From positions 310,852 through 374,851 of the forward strand of contig BCIJ01000017.1 of assembly GCA_001599935.1 (NCBI GenBank): a stretch of 64,000 nt of DNA, written 5' to 3'. The position numbers and the translations under genes are program-made. Shown piece after piece: positions 49,466-61,349 of the stretch. A model generated the notes under the pieces. That model had not been told where the DNA came from. It worked only from the letters and a program-made list of their open reading frames with translations, and did no database searches. Source of the DNA: Holtermannia corniformis. Taxonomy: Eukaryota; Basidiomycota; Tremellomycetes; Holtermanniales. Position 1 is the stretch's first letter; each line of letters begins with the position of its first letter.

Positions 49466-50299
49466 ATGGCAGAACGTACAGCTTCAGTCTCGCGCGAGAC
49501 ATCAGAAACGTCCATCACCTGCTCGATCGGTCTCGATGTCGACACGGCCGTCAGCAAGCAGGAGATTGACGTGTCCACCGGGATTGGCTTCCTCGATCAC
49601 GTCGGTAGCAGCCTGCGGGCGACAGCAGCTGACTCATCTGGTAGATGTACACGGCGCTGGCCAAGCACGGAGGCATGAACTTGACCCTCAAGTGCAAGGG
49701 TGATTTGCACATTGACGACCACCACTCGGCCGAGGACACGGCGCTCGCGCTCGGTGAGGCGTTCAAGAAAGCGTTGGGCGAACGCAGAGGGATCAAGCGG
49801 TATGGCTATGCGTATGCGCCTCTTGACGAGGTATGATCGCTGTCGCAGCGCAACTTGTAGCGGCTGCTGACCACTGCAGTCGCTCGCACGCGCAGTGATC
49901 GACATTTCATCACGGCCATACTTTGTCTCGCACCTCCCATTCACGCGGGAAAAGATTGGAGACTGTGAGTTGTGCAAGAGACTGTGACTGCGTCAACGCA
50001 CGGACATGGCGCCGCCCAAACATGGCTTGGCTGACCTTCCACCTACAGTGTCAACAGAGATGGTTCCGCACTTGCTTCAATCCTTTGCTTTTGCCGCCGG
50101 CGTCACTCTCCACGTAGATCTCATCCACGGCGAGAACAACCACCACATGTAAGTGCTGTCAATCATCGTCTTTGACCAAACTGAGCGCGCGCGTCAGTGC
50201 CGAGGCCGCGTTCAAGGCGCTCGCGCTCGCCATCCGCATGGCCATCACCCGGACGGGCGGTAACGACGTCCCAAGCACAAAGGGCGTATTGGCATTGTA
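49466..50299 (+). CDS. HIS3: Imidazoleglycerol-phosphate dehydratase
   Basis: Sixth step of histidine synthesis: dehydration of imidazole-glycerol phosphate to imidazole-acetol phosphate, using two Mn ions. It starts [40 protein letters not shown] has the first metal His after an intron with a GTCGGT donor. [20 protein letters not shown] has the DHH-x-x-ED signature. [20 protein letters not shown] and [20 protein letters not shown] (second NHH cluster) follow. It ends [16 protein letters not shown]. About 205 residues, the standard monofunctional fungal length, and all metal ligands appear present. Introns of about 45 nt fall within or next to conserved blocks. Confidence 0.95.
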
Positions 50300-50371
50300 A
50301 ATCTCGTGCCATGTCATCCCATGCGTCATGCAAACAAGCAAACAAGCGGTCTAACTCTACAGGGACAGTCG

Positions 50372-53300
50372 TCATGCGAACCGAATCGTCGTCGTTTTGG
50401 GTGGGACCGGTTGAGCGAGCTCTTCTGCTTCGTGTTGGGCCGCCGCAAACTCTGACACTGAGGCCCAGTCGTCAGTCGTTGAAACTGCTCAACTCGGGAC
50501 GACGTACTGATATCTAACGACTTGGCCTTTTCCCGTCGTGCTGCCAGCGTCAAACCCAGCGAATGCACCACGGGCGCTGCAGGCGTTTGGACTTCTGGCG
50601 TCGAATCGACACTACACTCGCCGGTGCTCGGCGGTGTCTGCGGTGCTACCAGGACCGGTACAGGCACGCCCACAACCGTCTGTAAAGTCTTTGAAGTCTG
50701 GATATCGACCATCCGTCGGGTGGGCGGGAGCGGGAACGGAGAGTTGGGACCCTTGAGCTCGTTCAGGATCATGGATGCTGACGTCTCACGAGAGCGGTCG
50801 GCTTCAACTCGCAGTGTTGGCCCTGGCGCTGGTGGGAGTGGAGCGGCAGGGGGCGGCTTGACGGGTGGGAGGTATAGTGAGGTGCGGTGAAATCTGCGCA
50901 CACCACCCTGACCTAGCGTCTGGCCTGAGAGGCTAGCGCTCATCGACATGCCCATGCCTGGGCCCGAGGTAGAGACAGTATCAGCGCTGTGGGGAGCACA
51001 CCACGAATGCCGTTTCTGCGGCGTCGTGAGTGACAGCGTTCGCCCACCGAACGGCGAGCCGAGACCACGAGCGTGCCCAGCCGGTGCCGTGATTGGTACT
51101 TCGTCTGCATCGGTGTCGTCGGTATCCCCGCCAAAGCTCCGAGCGCAGCTCAAGCGTGGACGAGGGCCACCGAGGTCCGGTGAAGGCGGCACGATGACAC
51201 GCAGCTGTAATGAGTTGCGCTGTGAAGGAGGGCGGGGAGGTGGTGGCAGCGATGTCCGAACTGCCGCCGCGTCCGGTGAAGCAGCTTCAGCAGCTTCAGT
51301 GATGGTCACTTGTGGAGCGAGACCATGACCAGGACCAAAGGGGTGTGCGGTCAAACCCGACGTGGTGTAGAAGAGCTCGTTGCACGTCGCGCTGTCCGCA
51401 AACGAGTCGGGAGACGGCCGACCGCTCTCATCAGCGACCGGCGTTGCAGAGCGCGAGTCGCGAGCCTGAGCCTTGTCGGGCACGAATGGCCGTTTGGAGG
51501 ATAGGGCCGCAATCATGCTTGGGTCGCGGAGCTGCATGGCTAAACCGAGCGTCGGTGACAGCGGTTTCGCCGCTTCAGCGCTTGCACGGTCTTGCTCGGC
51601 CTGCTCAATCCTGCGCCGAAAAATTAGCGAGGCTCATACGCGAGTACAAATCTACTCACTTCATGTTGAACAGTATCGAGCGCATGTGGTGCAGCCATTC
51701 TTGCAGTTGATCTCTATACTTTGCGTCAGCCGTCTCACGGTACTCGGGTCGTCAACTGACCCGTCGTGCATCTGTAAGAACCAGACAACCTCCTTTTCGG
51801 AGCCCTCTACCGCGCCACCAAATGCCACCTTGACAATATAGCGCCGGCTACGATCCTCGGTCGTACACTCTGCAACAACGCTCCTTGCCGACAACTCTCT
51901 TCGCTCCGTCTCGACCGGCTCGAGCGATGGGCTACCGGCGCCCATTCCTGGAGAATACCCCGATGCGGTCGATGGCCTGCTAAAGCGCTGTTTGACGGGC
52001 TGCTTGTACAAGTGCAAATGTGCCACGGTGCGCGATGCAAGAGTGCCTGCGCTGAGGCTTGGGCTCGCGCTTGGGTCGGGGCTTGCGCCTGTCGCCATCT
52101 TGAACGAGGTGAGGATGACGGTGTAGGGCTTCCACTGGGACAGCGTCTCTGCCGTCTTGGAGTTACGATCACCGCCACCAGGACCAAGACCGCTGCTACC
52201 GAAAGGACTGGAGATACCGGTAGCCGTGTTTGGTCGCATCGAGGCCAGGTGACGTGGCGACGACGACGAGGTCGGGTCGGCCACGATCGTGCTTGACAGC
52301 AAGCACTTCATGTTGTGCTCTGACAAATGCTTGATAGAGTCTAGCGATGCCAGGGCGGCAGGAAAGCTCGGAAGTAGGATGGCAGAGAGCACGGCCCGGC
52401 GCTCGGTGATCGGTACAGGCATCAACTCGCTCGAAGGCGTCAAACGTTCCGTTGCTGTGCTCGGCGTAGACGTTGATCTCGCCCTGTCGATAACGTTTTC
52501 GTCCTCGGCAATAGACTTGCTCGGGCGGTCCCAGCCTTCGCTTCGCTTTTTCAGCAAGCTGCGATGAGTTCGAGGCGTTGCATCGCCTTCTTCGCCGGCA
52601 GTCGTGTCGCCTGATCGCACAGACAATCGCGAACGCAGAGATCGGATGCTTGCGATCGTGGGCGTTGCGACCGTACTGGAGAGTGACTGACTCGAAGCAG
52701 ACGAGGGCGGGAAAAAGGGCGAGACGGTTATGGGCGATAGCTTGGGATACGACGAGTGCGAATGCGCGTCATCAGAGTACTGTGGTGATGAGAAGCTCGA
52801 GCTCCGCGAGTCTGCGACAGTCAGCTCATGGCCTTTCCGAATCTCTGGCGATTACCTCTGCTGGAGAACCGACTCGAGACCGAAGCCGTTCCGACGTCGG
52901 CCCCTAGTTTCCCTTGCTCGGTCCCCTTGTCACCCTTGCTCCTCTTGCCAAAGCCCATGAAAGCCATCATCAGGCTGGCGCGCTTCTGGCGCTTGGGCAT
53001 ACCCAGCGGCGCGAGCGTATCCTCGGGTGCATACGCCGCATGCAGAGGTGGAGCATACTGTTGCTGCTGCTTTTTTCGCGACGAGCGCCCAAGAGTCCCG
53101 TTCAGGATCCCCTTTGACTTTTTCGCACTGGGCGCAGGGATGGCGCGCACAGGGATCTCCGTCTCTCCCTCGGCGCCAATCACGTCCTCGTCTTCAAAGT
53201 CGATCTCGCACTCGAGACCGAGCGCAGGCGGCTGATAGGCTATGCGCGGGTGTGTCGAGCGCGAGCCACTGCCGCTAGCATTGACGGCGAGCTGCGTACC

Positions 53301-53372
53301 AGACGACATGTCGAACGAAGGTGTGAGCGGCGAGCTGCTCCCGATCGAGGACATGCTCGGTTCGCGCGCCAT
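50372..53372 (-). CDS. PH-domain protein with long disordered flanks
   Basis: A likely lipid- or protein-binding regulator. It starts MAREPSMSSIGSSSPLTPSF and has a disordered N-terminal part with a basic cluster (KKQQQQ...). The pleckstrin-homology-like fold has SQWKPYTVILTSFKMATG, TVAHLHLYKQPVKQRFSRPS, DRSRRYIVKVAFGGAVEGSE and KEVVWFLQMHDG. After an intron the final helix is LQEWLHHMRSILFNMK. The Trp in that helix is typical of PH domains. Long inserts separate the strands. The C-terminal 400 residues are Ser/Pro-rich. With the last intron (GTACGT...CTCAG) the end is MSEFAAAQHEAEELAQPVPP KTTTIRFA and TGA at 50372-50374. Reading through instead gives a less natural tail. The role is unknown. 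Confidence 0.75.
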
Positions 53373-53997
53373 GGCGCGAGTGCAACTCTTGGCTAGCTAT
53401 TCGGACTGACTCTGTGTCCGCGACACGGGGCGAAACAAGAGAGCGGGCAGGATGGGGATCTCGCATGCCCGTCCTCGGTCCGAGTTGGACCGCACGGGTC
53501 TGTGCGCTTGCCGTAGCGTCTGTGCGACCCGGGTCTGTGCACAGTCTACGCAGTCTCACCGTGAGACGCCTCGCACACACACACATGCCGATCACACGCT
53601 TAGTGCGGTTCAACGGCCGCTATAGGGGTTATAGTAGATCCTGACCGCTTGGCGAGGTTGAGAGCCAGGGCAAGCTCGAGTACTAAGTGAGATCGGCGTG
53701 ATGACCATTGCGTCCGCAGAGGGCAACCCCTATCTTGCCCCCAAACTAGGCTTCCGCCGTGCCGCCCCGAAAGCCATCGACTCCACAACTCGATTGACTA
53801 CCAGGCGAAGGAGCACTCGTGCACTATGCCTGGCCTCTGCCTAAGCTCTGCTTGACGCCGCTCTGCTCTGCTACCCTGGGCCGCACTCTGTCCGCTCCGC
53901 GATGCATCGAGAGCCACGTGATCACTCGACGCCACCGACTGCCACGTGGCGGGAATTGCCGGGTGATCGCTCCTGCAACCCAAAACTGTGCACCAGC
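53373..53997. other. Intergenic region upstream of the PH-domain gene
   Basis: No supported gene. CACACACACACATGCC at about 53572-53587 is a small CA run. The rest is GC-rich with stop codons in all frames on at least one strand. Confidence 0.45.
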
Positions 53998-54810
53998 CTA
54001 GAGACGGTCGATAACACCCACCGACAGCAGCACCACAGCCATGAAGAGGTCAGCAAAGGCAGCACGGTCAGACTCGGCGCCGTCAAGTAGTAAATGCTCA
54101 AGGAAAGCAACCGGTTCCGACACGAGTCCGGCCAGCGCACGGAGCACGGCCACCAGCACGGCCATGGCTCCAGGGTTCAACACCTCGGCCGCCATCAAGG
54201 TCTGTGCAGCGGCAATGGCACTGTGAGATTGTCACGCTGATCCGTGTGTGCGGTGCACAGCTCTGTCACACGGTGCAGAAACGGCTGGAATTCGCTCGGA
54301 TCAAGGTCGAGAATGGCTGGGTAGGTTCCGGCAGAGTCTGTGCTATTCAATCGAGAGGCTGATCATTCATGCTCTTGATAGACGACGAAGACGCTCGATG
54401 ATATCGAAGCACTCTGCAGCGCTCCTAGCCTCCCTCTGCGGTCGGCTCCTGCTGCAAATGTCAGTCGCTACCCTGCATCGCTAGCCTCCAACCCCGTCCG
54501 ACCGCTTCCGAGACGAGCGCCACTCGGTGGCGACATGACACTCGGAATTGAACGCTTCCCGTCGGGCGTCGCAATGCCAGGTATCACCGGGTTGGCAGGC
54601 TCGCAGGACGGTTTCCGTATCGCCAGTCAGCAGAGTGTGGCAGATTTCAGCGGCGGCGATCCGCGCAACGATTTCTGGGAACAGTAAGCGGTCAAGTACG
54701 TCTGCGTGACGCTGAGAGGTGGTAGATTCGGCAGCGGTTTCTCGCAGAACGTCAACGACGACTTCAATTAGCCTTGCGGGGCGTGACGGAGGTTTGAAAA
54801 GACGAGTCAT
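53998..54810 (-). CDS. Unknown helical protein
   Basis: Not recognised. It starts MTRLFKPPSRPARLIEVVVD and continues HADVLDRLLFPEIVARIAAA and LLTGDTETVLRACQPGDTWH. After an intron come QREARSAAECFDIIERLRR and, after another, TYPAILDLDPSEFQPFLHRV. The last exon is very hydrophobic (LNPGAMAVLVAVLRALAGLV, FADLFMAVVLLSVGVIDRL) and stops at TAG 53998-54000. The splice joining the last two exons is not settled. The pattern is leucine-rich helices, perhaps ARM-like. It lies 109 bp from the Hikeshi gene on the same strand. Confidence 0.5.
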
Positions 54811-54919
54811 CGGTTGTAACGAGCTTGAGTACTGCATTCATGTCATGATTATACGTCGTTCGCGCCTTGCTGTTTGCTCATGCACACCATTCAGTCTTAC
54901 TGACCCAAAGACATTCCGC

Positions 54920-55790
54920 CTAATCGTCGTTGTCCAAGAAGGCAGCCGACTTGTCGAGTGTGACTTTGCGAGTAAAGTTTTCATACCATCGTTGAAAGAC
55001 GGACAGTGGGATAGGTGTGTCTGGGCTGTGCGATGTCAGCTGCGCTCGCAAAAGCTGTCCAATCGAAGGGACTGATTGTCGGAAGGACATTAAAGAGACT
55101 GATAGAAATAACCTACGTGAGCGGGATATCTCCACCAAACGAGTGCAGGTAGTTGAATAGCTACAAGACGTCAGCCGTGCCAGACCTGAAACGAGTAAGA
55201 ACTCACATTCTTGACGATGCGCTCTGCAAGGTTACCCGGGTCCAACGTCTTGACGACCTTGCCCTCTGTCGCTGCATCGCCCACAGAAGCAGCTGTCGAT
55301 TTCACGACGTCCAGAGGTGCAATCTCAATCCCAAGTGTCGCCGGACCAGGCACCATGCCGTTTGGATCACTGGCAGCTGGGAGATGCGGTCGTAGGCGGT
55401 AGATTGCAGAGGGTCGTTCGTTTGTCAGCGTGCCAAGGGGAAAGTAGGGTTTGGAAGGCCATTGAAAGTGGATTGACGCGCCGTAGCCTTCGGGGAAGGG
55501 CGCTGGCTGGTGTCAGTATCGGGGCTGGGATGGGGTAAGTCAGAAGAGAGGACGGACCGAGGCCGGTGAGGAAGACGGTAAGGTGGTTCATCTCGTATGG
55601 GTTGTCGAAGGTGAACACAAAGTGTGTCTCATCTCTGTCGGTGGATCATCAGTAGCATATCATCAACAGAGACCAGTCGGACGAACACTTGCTGCAAGTT
55701 GGTCTGCCTGTGCCATGTTAGCTCGCTCGTTGACTACGCTCAAGCAACTCACACTAGCCGACCAGCGACGATCGCGCCAAACATAGCCAT
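54920..55790 (-). CDS. Hikeshi/OPI10 family protein
   Basis: Hikeshi carries Hsp70 into the nucleus under heat stress; the yeast relative OPI10 is linked to phospholipid and inositol control. It starts MAMFGAIVAGRLVQTNLQQV. FVFTFDNPYEMNHLTVFLTG, FPEGYGASIHFQWPSKPYFP and LGTLTNERPSAIYRLRPHLP follow; these are the typical beta-sandwich blocks. The C-terminal helical part has VVKTLDPGNLAERIVKNLFN, LHSFGGDIPLTVLPSIGQLL and FQRWYENFTRKVTLDKSAAF. It ends LDNDD. Length (about 220 residues) is close to family size. Of two candidate starts three codons apart, the outer ATG (55790) is used. Confidence 0.9.
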
Positions 55791-56109
55791 CTTTACCCTG
55801 AAGTCCCTTGGGATGGATGTATGGCTATCTGCGTGAAGTTATACAAGCAGTGGTAGTAAGAGAACGAGCGATTCCAAGACGTTGCAGCGTTTGTTTGGTC
55901 CCAGTTGGAGCTCTGCGAACTTCGACCATCATCTGGCGGAACCCAGTGCTTTCGACGCGTTCACCTAGACTCGAGAGCACGCTGGGCATCCCGGTCTAGA
56001 GCCAGCTGCTGCCGGATAGGCTAGAGCAGCCGGCTCAAGGTGTTCAAGTGAGATTCGACGCCCGGCGCGATTCGATGCACAGACATTGACCCGACGACAG
56101 GCGTCCGAC

Positions 56110-58850
56110 ATGGACCTCGACTCTGCTGGGCCATCACGGTCACAGCACATCCATGTCCAGCACGCAAGCTCTTCAGCAGGGAGCTCGACACTGCCAGCAA
56201 CAACAGCAGCTCAATCGCACATGCTCCCAGAAATCCCTCTCGGTCCGCTATGCCATCACTTTGCTCAACAGCACCTCAGAGATGCTGCCATGCTCCTGAC
56301 ACAAGCTTTCGACTACTTCAAAGGCAACGGCAAACGCAAGGAAACAACGCCAAACCCGATACAAGACTACCTGCAGCACCATTACGTCGCTCTTGGTCTT
56401 TTGCGCATCGCTCTTGCGCAGGCCGAACTCTCGATCCGCGAGAGAGCTCATGTGGCCATGGATTTCGGTAGAGCGGCACTGAGTGTGTTGCGGTATGAGC
56501 GGAGGATGGCTGGTTATAGTGGTGCATCCGAGACGCAGCTCCGTATCAATCGGTTGTTGGATGAGGCTGGGCCACTGATCGGCAAGGCGGTGAGTGCTTG
56601 TGCCACTCTTAGAGCTGAGATTGAGACTTGTCCAGGTACTGTCACTTGGAAGTGGGAGAGCATTTGCCAAGCTGCGGCGCGAGCTGTTGGTGCTTCAAGC
56701 GCGTCTCATTGCTGTTGAGGTGGGTCGGCCTAGCGCTGCATGCGTGATTGCAAACATCTACAGGGAGACGACCGACGAGTTGTCAAGTATATCAAGAAAC
56801 TCAGAGATGACCCACAAGAGTGAGTTGCCCACAGGTGCTCACCAAAAAGGTGTGCTGATGGTTGTAGCCACGACGATCCAGCATACCAGTACACTTTGCT
56901 GCTTCTCCTTGCAGAGGCTTATATGGAGCAGGCTGTGCCAGACAATCGCGCTGCACTTTCCACGCTAGAGACGTTCATCGTGAGCTGCGGATATTCAACG
57001 TACGCCGGTAATTGACCTGCCCTCAGACATTTGCAAAAAGTCGTCATGACCACATGCTCGTCCAACTCGGCGTCTTCGCTCGGCTCCGTCTCGTCGTCGC
57101 CGCGAATCTCTGGTCTGAAGTCGCGACCGCGCTCGCAGCCTGCGCAACAGCGATACGTTATATTGAAACTCCAGGCATGCCGCCGCCACCCAACTCGCGC
57201 AACAGCTCGGAGCCATCACGCACACCTCTGAAAGGGACACCTCAAGCTACGCCGAACGTGAGGATGGATGAAGATCAGCCGTTCGATAGCACGGCACAGG
57301 GTCCAGTCAAATCACCAGGCGAACCTGTGCAGGCCTCATTCGATTCATTCGAGACCACTCTCAGGATCCACTACCTCATCCTGCGCGCGATCTGGGAGGG
57401 CCGCGTCGGCGCCGCGAATCGGTGCAAGATGCTGCTGAATGAGCTTTGTGACCTGGTCGATCTGGCTGGTGATGCGTACGACTTGCCCGGATCATTCGAG
57501 GTCAGTGTGCGCGAGGTTCCGAGCGCAGCCATTGACATGAAACAGATCGATGTTCTACCTAGTGTACTGGCGCCTTCCAACGCACCCAAGCAGCAGATCG
57601 TGGTGCAGATGAGCCCGCCAATGGTGCTTGTCCTCATCGCGTACTTTGCAACGTGTGTTGGACGCCGCGATGCGAGTGGGACCGAAGCTGCCAACAGGCG
57701 GCTGTCTGCGGCAAACAGAGTTCTGGACGAGTTGGCTGACGGCCATGTGTGGCAAACCGTCTGTGAGCTCGATGAGATAGCCAAGGCCCGTGCTGACTGG
57801 TGCAGTCGACCCGCAGAGTGATCTGACATATGTGGACAAGATGACGCGGATGCTAAGGATGCTGCAAGCTGACGCCATGCTCGAGAAAGCCACGATCCTG
57901 GTCTTGCGCAGCAGCTTTGAAGCAACTATCGAGGCGAGTCCAAATCGACCTGAACGGCCTATCTGACGCTACACAGCTCGGCAATCACTTGGTCCACCAT
58001 CTCCGCCTTCACGGGCTCTTTCACGAATTCGCTCCGCGCCTCCTACTCCTTCACGCGCACCTCGCCCACTCGCTCGCCATCACGCGCCGCGCACGGCACT
58101 GCTACCGTGCATGCTATGATCTCGTCAACAGTGGGAGCGATCTCGATGTCGTTGCGCGTATCGGCGAAATGTGCGTCATTGTCGGCAAGAGTGGTGCGCA
58201 AGGCAACCTCGAGACGGAAAAGGCCATGGCGGCGCTCATTCACGTTTGCGGGACGAGCAACGAGGCGGGCATCAGGATCGCCAAGTCGGTGTTGATGGCT
58301 GTTTCCGCGGCGGACTTGCAGTCATCAAAGTGTGTGGCGATATGCGTGGACGCGAGGGAGCGAGCTGACGCCTAGATAGGCGATACATGTCGCGCGCGCT
58401 CGCGGCGGCTTTTGATGCTCAGCACCAAGCGGCTCGTTCGATCCTCTTTGCGCTCGGTGCAGGCTTGTATTCGCGCACACGGCCAGAGCCAGCGATGCGC
58501 ATGCTCGAGTCTTCCCTCACGCTCAGCCAATTGCACGGTGGCCGCGATCGCGACGATGGTGTCGGCAACGCTGCAATGGGTCATTGGGCCGCGCAACAGC
58601 TAAGCAGTAAGTCGTTCGATTGCTGCCGAGCTGACGTCTAGGCTGACTTGGCGCAGTCCTGTACTCGCAAGAGGGCAAGGGTCAAGATGAAATCAATTCC
58701 ATGGCCAAGACGGCCAAGGTGCATCGTGCGAGATTGACGCGGCTGGCGCAGAGAGGGCTCACCATCATTGTACCGCATCTGCTAGATCAGCAGGGACACG
58801 GTGAGCGGGCAGCCAAGAGGGTCAAGCTGGAGACGCCGTCAGGGGCGTGA
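56110..58850 (+). CDS. TPR-like helical protein, candidate cohesin loader Scc4/Mau2
   Basis: It starts MDLDSAGPSRSQHIHVQHAS and then has repeated helix pairs: HFAQQHLRDAAMLLTQAFDY, YVALGLLRIALAQAELSIRE and YQYTLLLLLAEAYMEQAVPD. RLRLVVAANLWSEVATALAA, LQADAMLEKATILVLRSSFE, GNHLVHHLRLHGLFHEFAPR and AARSILFALGAGLYSRTRPE follow. It ends RLTRLAQRGLTIIVPHLLDQ and a basic tail. About 720 residues over about ten exons. The order of tetratricopeptide-like helices and the conserved His-rich centre fit the Cohesin_load (Mau2/Scc4) group, which helps place cohesin on DNA. The match is by general pattern, not a diagnostic motif, so an anaphase-promoting-complex TPR protein is an alternative. Confidence 0.6.
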
Positions 58851-58938
58851 TGAGTCAACCGTTGTACTGTCGCATAGTGTTATATTGCATAGTCCCGTCG
58901 CATCTCGCAACATGATAGCGCAAGTACAGGGATACATG

Positions 58939-59433
58939 TCACCCTGCTCGACACACGACCTCGCCGCCCAGACCGGCACGCCAAGCATCCCAGCCGTCCA
59001 TGTACAGATCACCACCTTTCCGCAGACCCTGCCTATCCCGCGGCACCTTTACGATCAAGATCTCGCCCATGCCCACGCCATCGACGTTGCGCGCCCTCCG
59101 TCCCGTTAACAGCCGCCCAAGCTCCTTGTTGTCCACGACAACCCTCAGACTTGGTTTACTGACGAGCGACATTGTCCGTAGCACCGGTTGTCCGTTTCGG
59201 TGCTTGAGTGAGATCCAAAGCCTGCGCTCTGGTGGGGGAAGGGTGTTGAAGGTTGTTGGGTCGGGTGAGGTCGTGTTGCCAAGCGTTAGGTTTGAGATCA
59301 GGCCTGAGCGGAGGAGGATGGACGTGATACCGAGTGAGGAGAGGGAGTAGGGGACTGAAGTTGAAGCGAGCGCTGCACGGGATGTGGTCTGGAGCTGGGT
59401 GCAGAGCTTGGATGGGAGCGTTGAGAGCACCAT
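58939..59433 (-). CDS. Mitochondrial small-subunit ribosomal protein uS8
   Basis: Single exon of 164 residues. It starts MVLSTLPSKLCTQLQTTSRA and shows the S8 pattern of two small domains. The first part has SSLGITSILLRSGLISNLTL. Then comes RRLWISLKHRNGQPVLRTMS LVSKPS, the beta-hairpin region. The C-terminal S8 block is GRLLTGRRARNVDGVGMGEI LIVKV, equivalent to the bacterial G-x-G-E(I/V)-L motif. It lies tail to tail with the helical protein gene (88 bp). Confidence 0.82.
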   Translation of the reverse strand: MVLSTLPSKLCTQLQTTSRAALASTSVPYSLSSLGITSILLRSGLISNLTLGNTTSPDPTTFNTLPPPERRLWISLKHRNGQPVLRTMSLVSKPSLRVVVDNKELGRLLTGRRARNVDGVGMGEILIVKVPRDRQGLRKGGDLYMDGWDAWRAGLGGEVVCRAG

Positions 59434-59749
59434 GATGGGTGATTCTTTGGAAGTCGGGAGGCTGGATTGATGGCGGCTACTGGGAGCTACTAGGAGTGTA
59501 CTGCGCCCCTTGGACGTGGCTTTGGCTGCGTCGAGCTCGACTTGTCGTCTTGGCCGCTGTGCTCTGCGTCTGTCAAAAGTCGCGCCAGAGTTGCAAGTTG
59601 GCTGCCAAACCCCCCGCCGATCCCATAACGCCGACTGCCACGTGGCTGTACCCGTGCTAGCGACTCAAGCAACCCACCAGCACTGCACCTCGCTCGAGTT
59701 TGATCAGCTCGCTTGGTCAGGGCAGCACACGACCCCTTCCTCACCCAAC

Positions 59750-60538
59750 ATGAACCCCGCCATGCTGCTCAACCTGATCACGGGTCAAATGCAGACATTC
59801 TCCGTCGATCCCAACGCCGAGCACAAGGAGAAACTACTCAGCACGGCCCTCCCGGCTCAGCTCACCTCGATCCTTCCACTCCTTCGCGAACCACTGTCGA
59901 GCGCGTTCATAGACCGCTACGTCGATTCGCTGTATGCCTCTGGACAGGAGCTTCAGCGTGGGACAGGGGACAAGCGGTCCTACCCAGACGTCATGTTTCA
60001 CAACCATTACGCCGTCGGCACCAGTCTGTGCTTCACGCCCAACACGCGGCCAGCAGGGTGCTGTCAGAATGTCCATGGCGAGCTCGCGCTCGAGACCGTC
60101 GACATATTCAACCCGTCTGCCACAGCTGCCAAGCCAACGGCTGCGCCGGAACCACAAGCGCGTCGACGCCATCGTCCCCCTCCACCTACCTACAGCACCC
60201 CTCCGTACCTCCCTCTCATCATCCACCTCGCGTCCCAAGCCGAACCACTGTCCATCACAGCCGACACGACCGGGCGCGAGTTTGTAGCATACCTCGGCGA
60301 GCCAACACGCAAAGGTGGCGGTCAAGGCTGGATGGGCATCTGGGTCGAGTGGCGCGCACTCGAGGTCCTCGACCCGCGAGTGCCAGGCGAGAAGCTCGAG
60401 CTCAACGTGCTCGTCGAGCTGCAAGATCCAAAGGGCGACGAGTGGCTCACCGAGGAGCAGATGCGCAAAGGCGCAGGANGGNTCTGGGATCGCTCGGCGA
60501 GATGGAAGTGGGCAAACTTGAAGGTGTTTACGCTTTGA
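59750..60538 (+). CDS. Conserved-looking protein of unknown function
   Basis: Single exon of 263 residues, not recognised. It starts MNPAMLLNLITGQMQTFSVD. SAFIDRYVDSLYASGQELQR, YPDVMFHNHYAVGTSLCFTP and GWMGIWVEWRALEVLDPRVP look globular. A Pro/Arg-rich linker lies in the middle (RRRHRPPPPTYSTPP). Two N bases (60479, 60482) affect two adjacent codons near the end without changing the frame; the end reads WANLKVFTL. The start ATG is 316 bp from the start of the uS8m gene, so the two share a divergent promoter. Confidence 0.65.
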   Translation: MNPAMLLNLITGQMQTFSVDPNAEHKEKLLSTALPAQLTSILPLLREPLSSAFIDRYVDSLYASGQELQRGTGDKRSYPDVMFHNHYAVGTSLCFTPNTRPAGCCQNVHGELALETVDIFNPSATAAKPTAAPEPQARRRHRPPPPTYSTPPYLPLIIHLASQAEPLSITADTTGREFVAYLGEPTRKGGGQGWMGIWVEWRALEVLDPRVPGEKLELNVLVELQDPKGDEWLTEEQMRKGAGXXWDRSARWKWANLKVFTL

Positions 60539-60792
60539 GTGCGTCGCTGAGAGGGGAAGGCGTTGCATAGCATGGCGATGAGATGTTGTACGAGCGCTGC
60601 AAAAGGCGGGCATAGATAGGCAAGCGAGTCTTTGCTGGCGTAAGGGATCAAAGGTATACGACACAGATCAAGCCAAGCGCGAGGGCATCGGAGCCAGCAT
60701 CTATCCTTTGCGCAGCTTCATGCGCCTTCTGCCCCGACACACTAGTACCGTCACTAGTACCTTCACTCGACTCTCCCAAGCCCCATCTCGCC

Positions 60793-61240
60793 ATGAACCC
60801 ACCAGGCGTACCTACCGAATACGCCTTGATTGTCACAGGAGTGCTCTTGCTCATCAGACAGTACCCGAATCCAGAGTAGCCCAGCTACTGCTTCGAGCCG
60901 AAGTCAGCGGCTATGATACCCCCAAACAATCTGCATGCGAGAGCTTTGTGAGGACGTATGCTACAGCGCTTGATCCCGCATATGGGACGGAAGAGTCCTG
61001 GAGCAAGGTCGAACAATTGAGATCGAGTATGAGGTCGAGCTTCAAGATCCGGAGATGGCCTGTGGGAACTGGGCGGGACAGTCAACGAAGTGATGCGAGA
61101 GGCGCGCAGATGGGTACATTGCAGGCCATGAGTCGGTCGATGTCGTTGATGATGGTGAGTTGCTGTGAGGACTTCGCGCCACACTCGTAGTCACATGCGA
61201 CGTTCAACAGGGAGCTTACAACGACTGCAACGCGTCATAG
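60793..61240 (+). CDS. Small unknown protein
   Basis: Not recognised. I join MNPPGVPTEYALIVTG to LLLRAEVSGYDTPKQSACES through a 44-nt intron ending CCCAG. YATALDPAYGTEESWSKVEQ and SRSMSLMM follow, and then, after a second intron, GAYNDCNAS and TAG at 61238-61240. About 120 residues, mostly helical. The frame holds across both joins, which supports a real gene. Confidence 0.5.
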
Positions 61241-61349
61241 CTGGTGATATCGATTGTGTTCCAAGACCTCATCGCACCTCTGTGCTGCCACGCCTCTGCT
61301 GAGAGGGATCCGTGTAGACCTGAAGGCTTGCGAGAACTGCCTTTCCGTC

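Noticed and set aside
30455..60482. Ambiguous bases (30455, 60479, 60482) as possible gene breaks
   Set aside because: Each leaves the frame intact, with normal sequence on both sides, so they are base-call gaps and not mutations.
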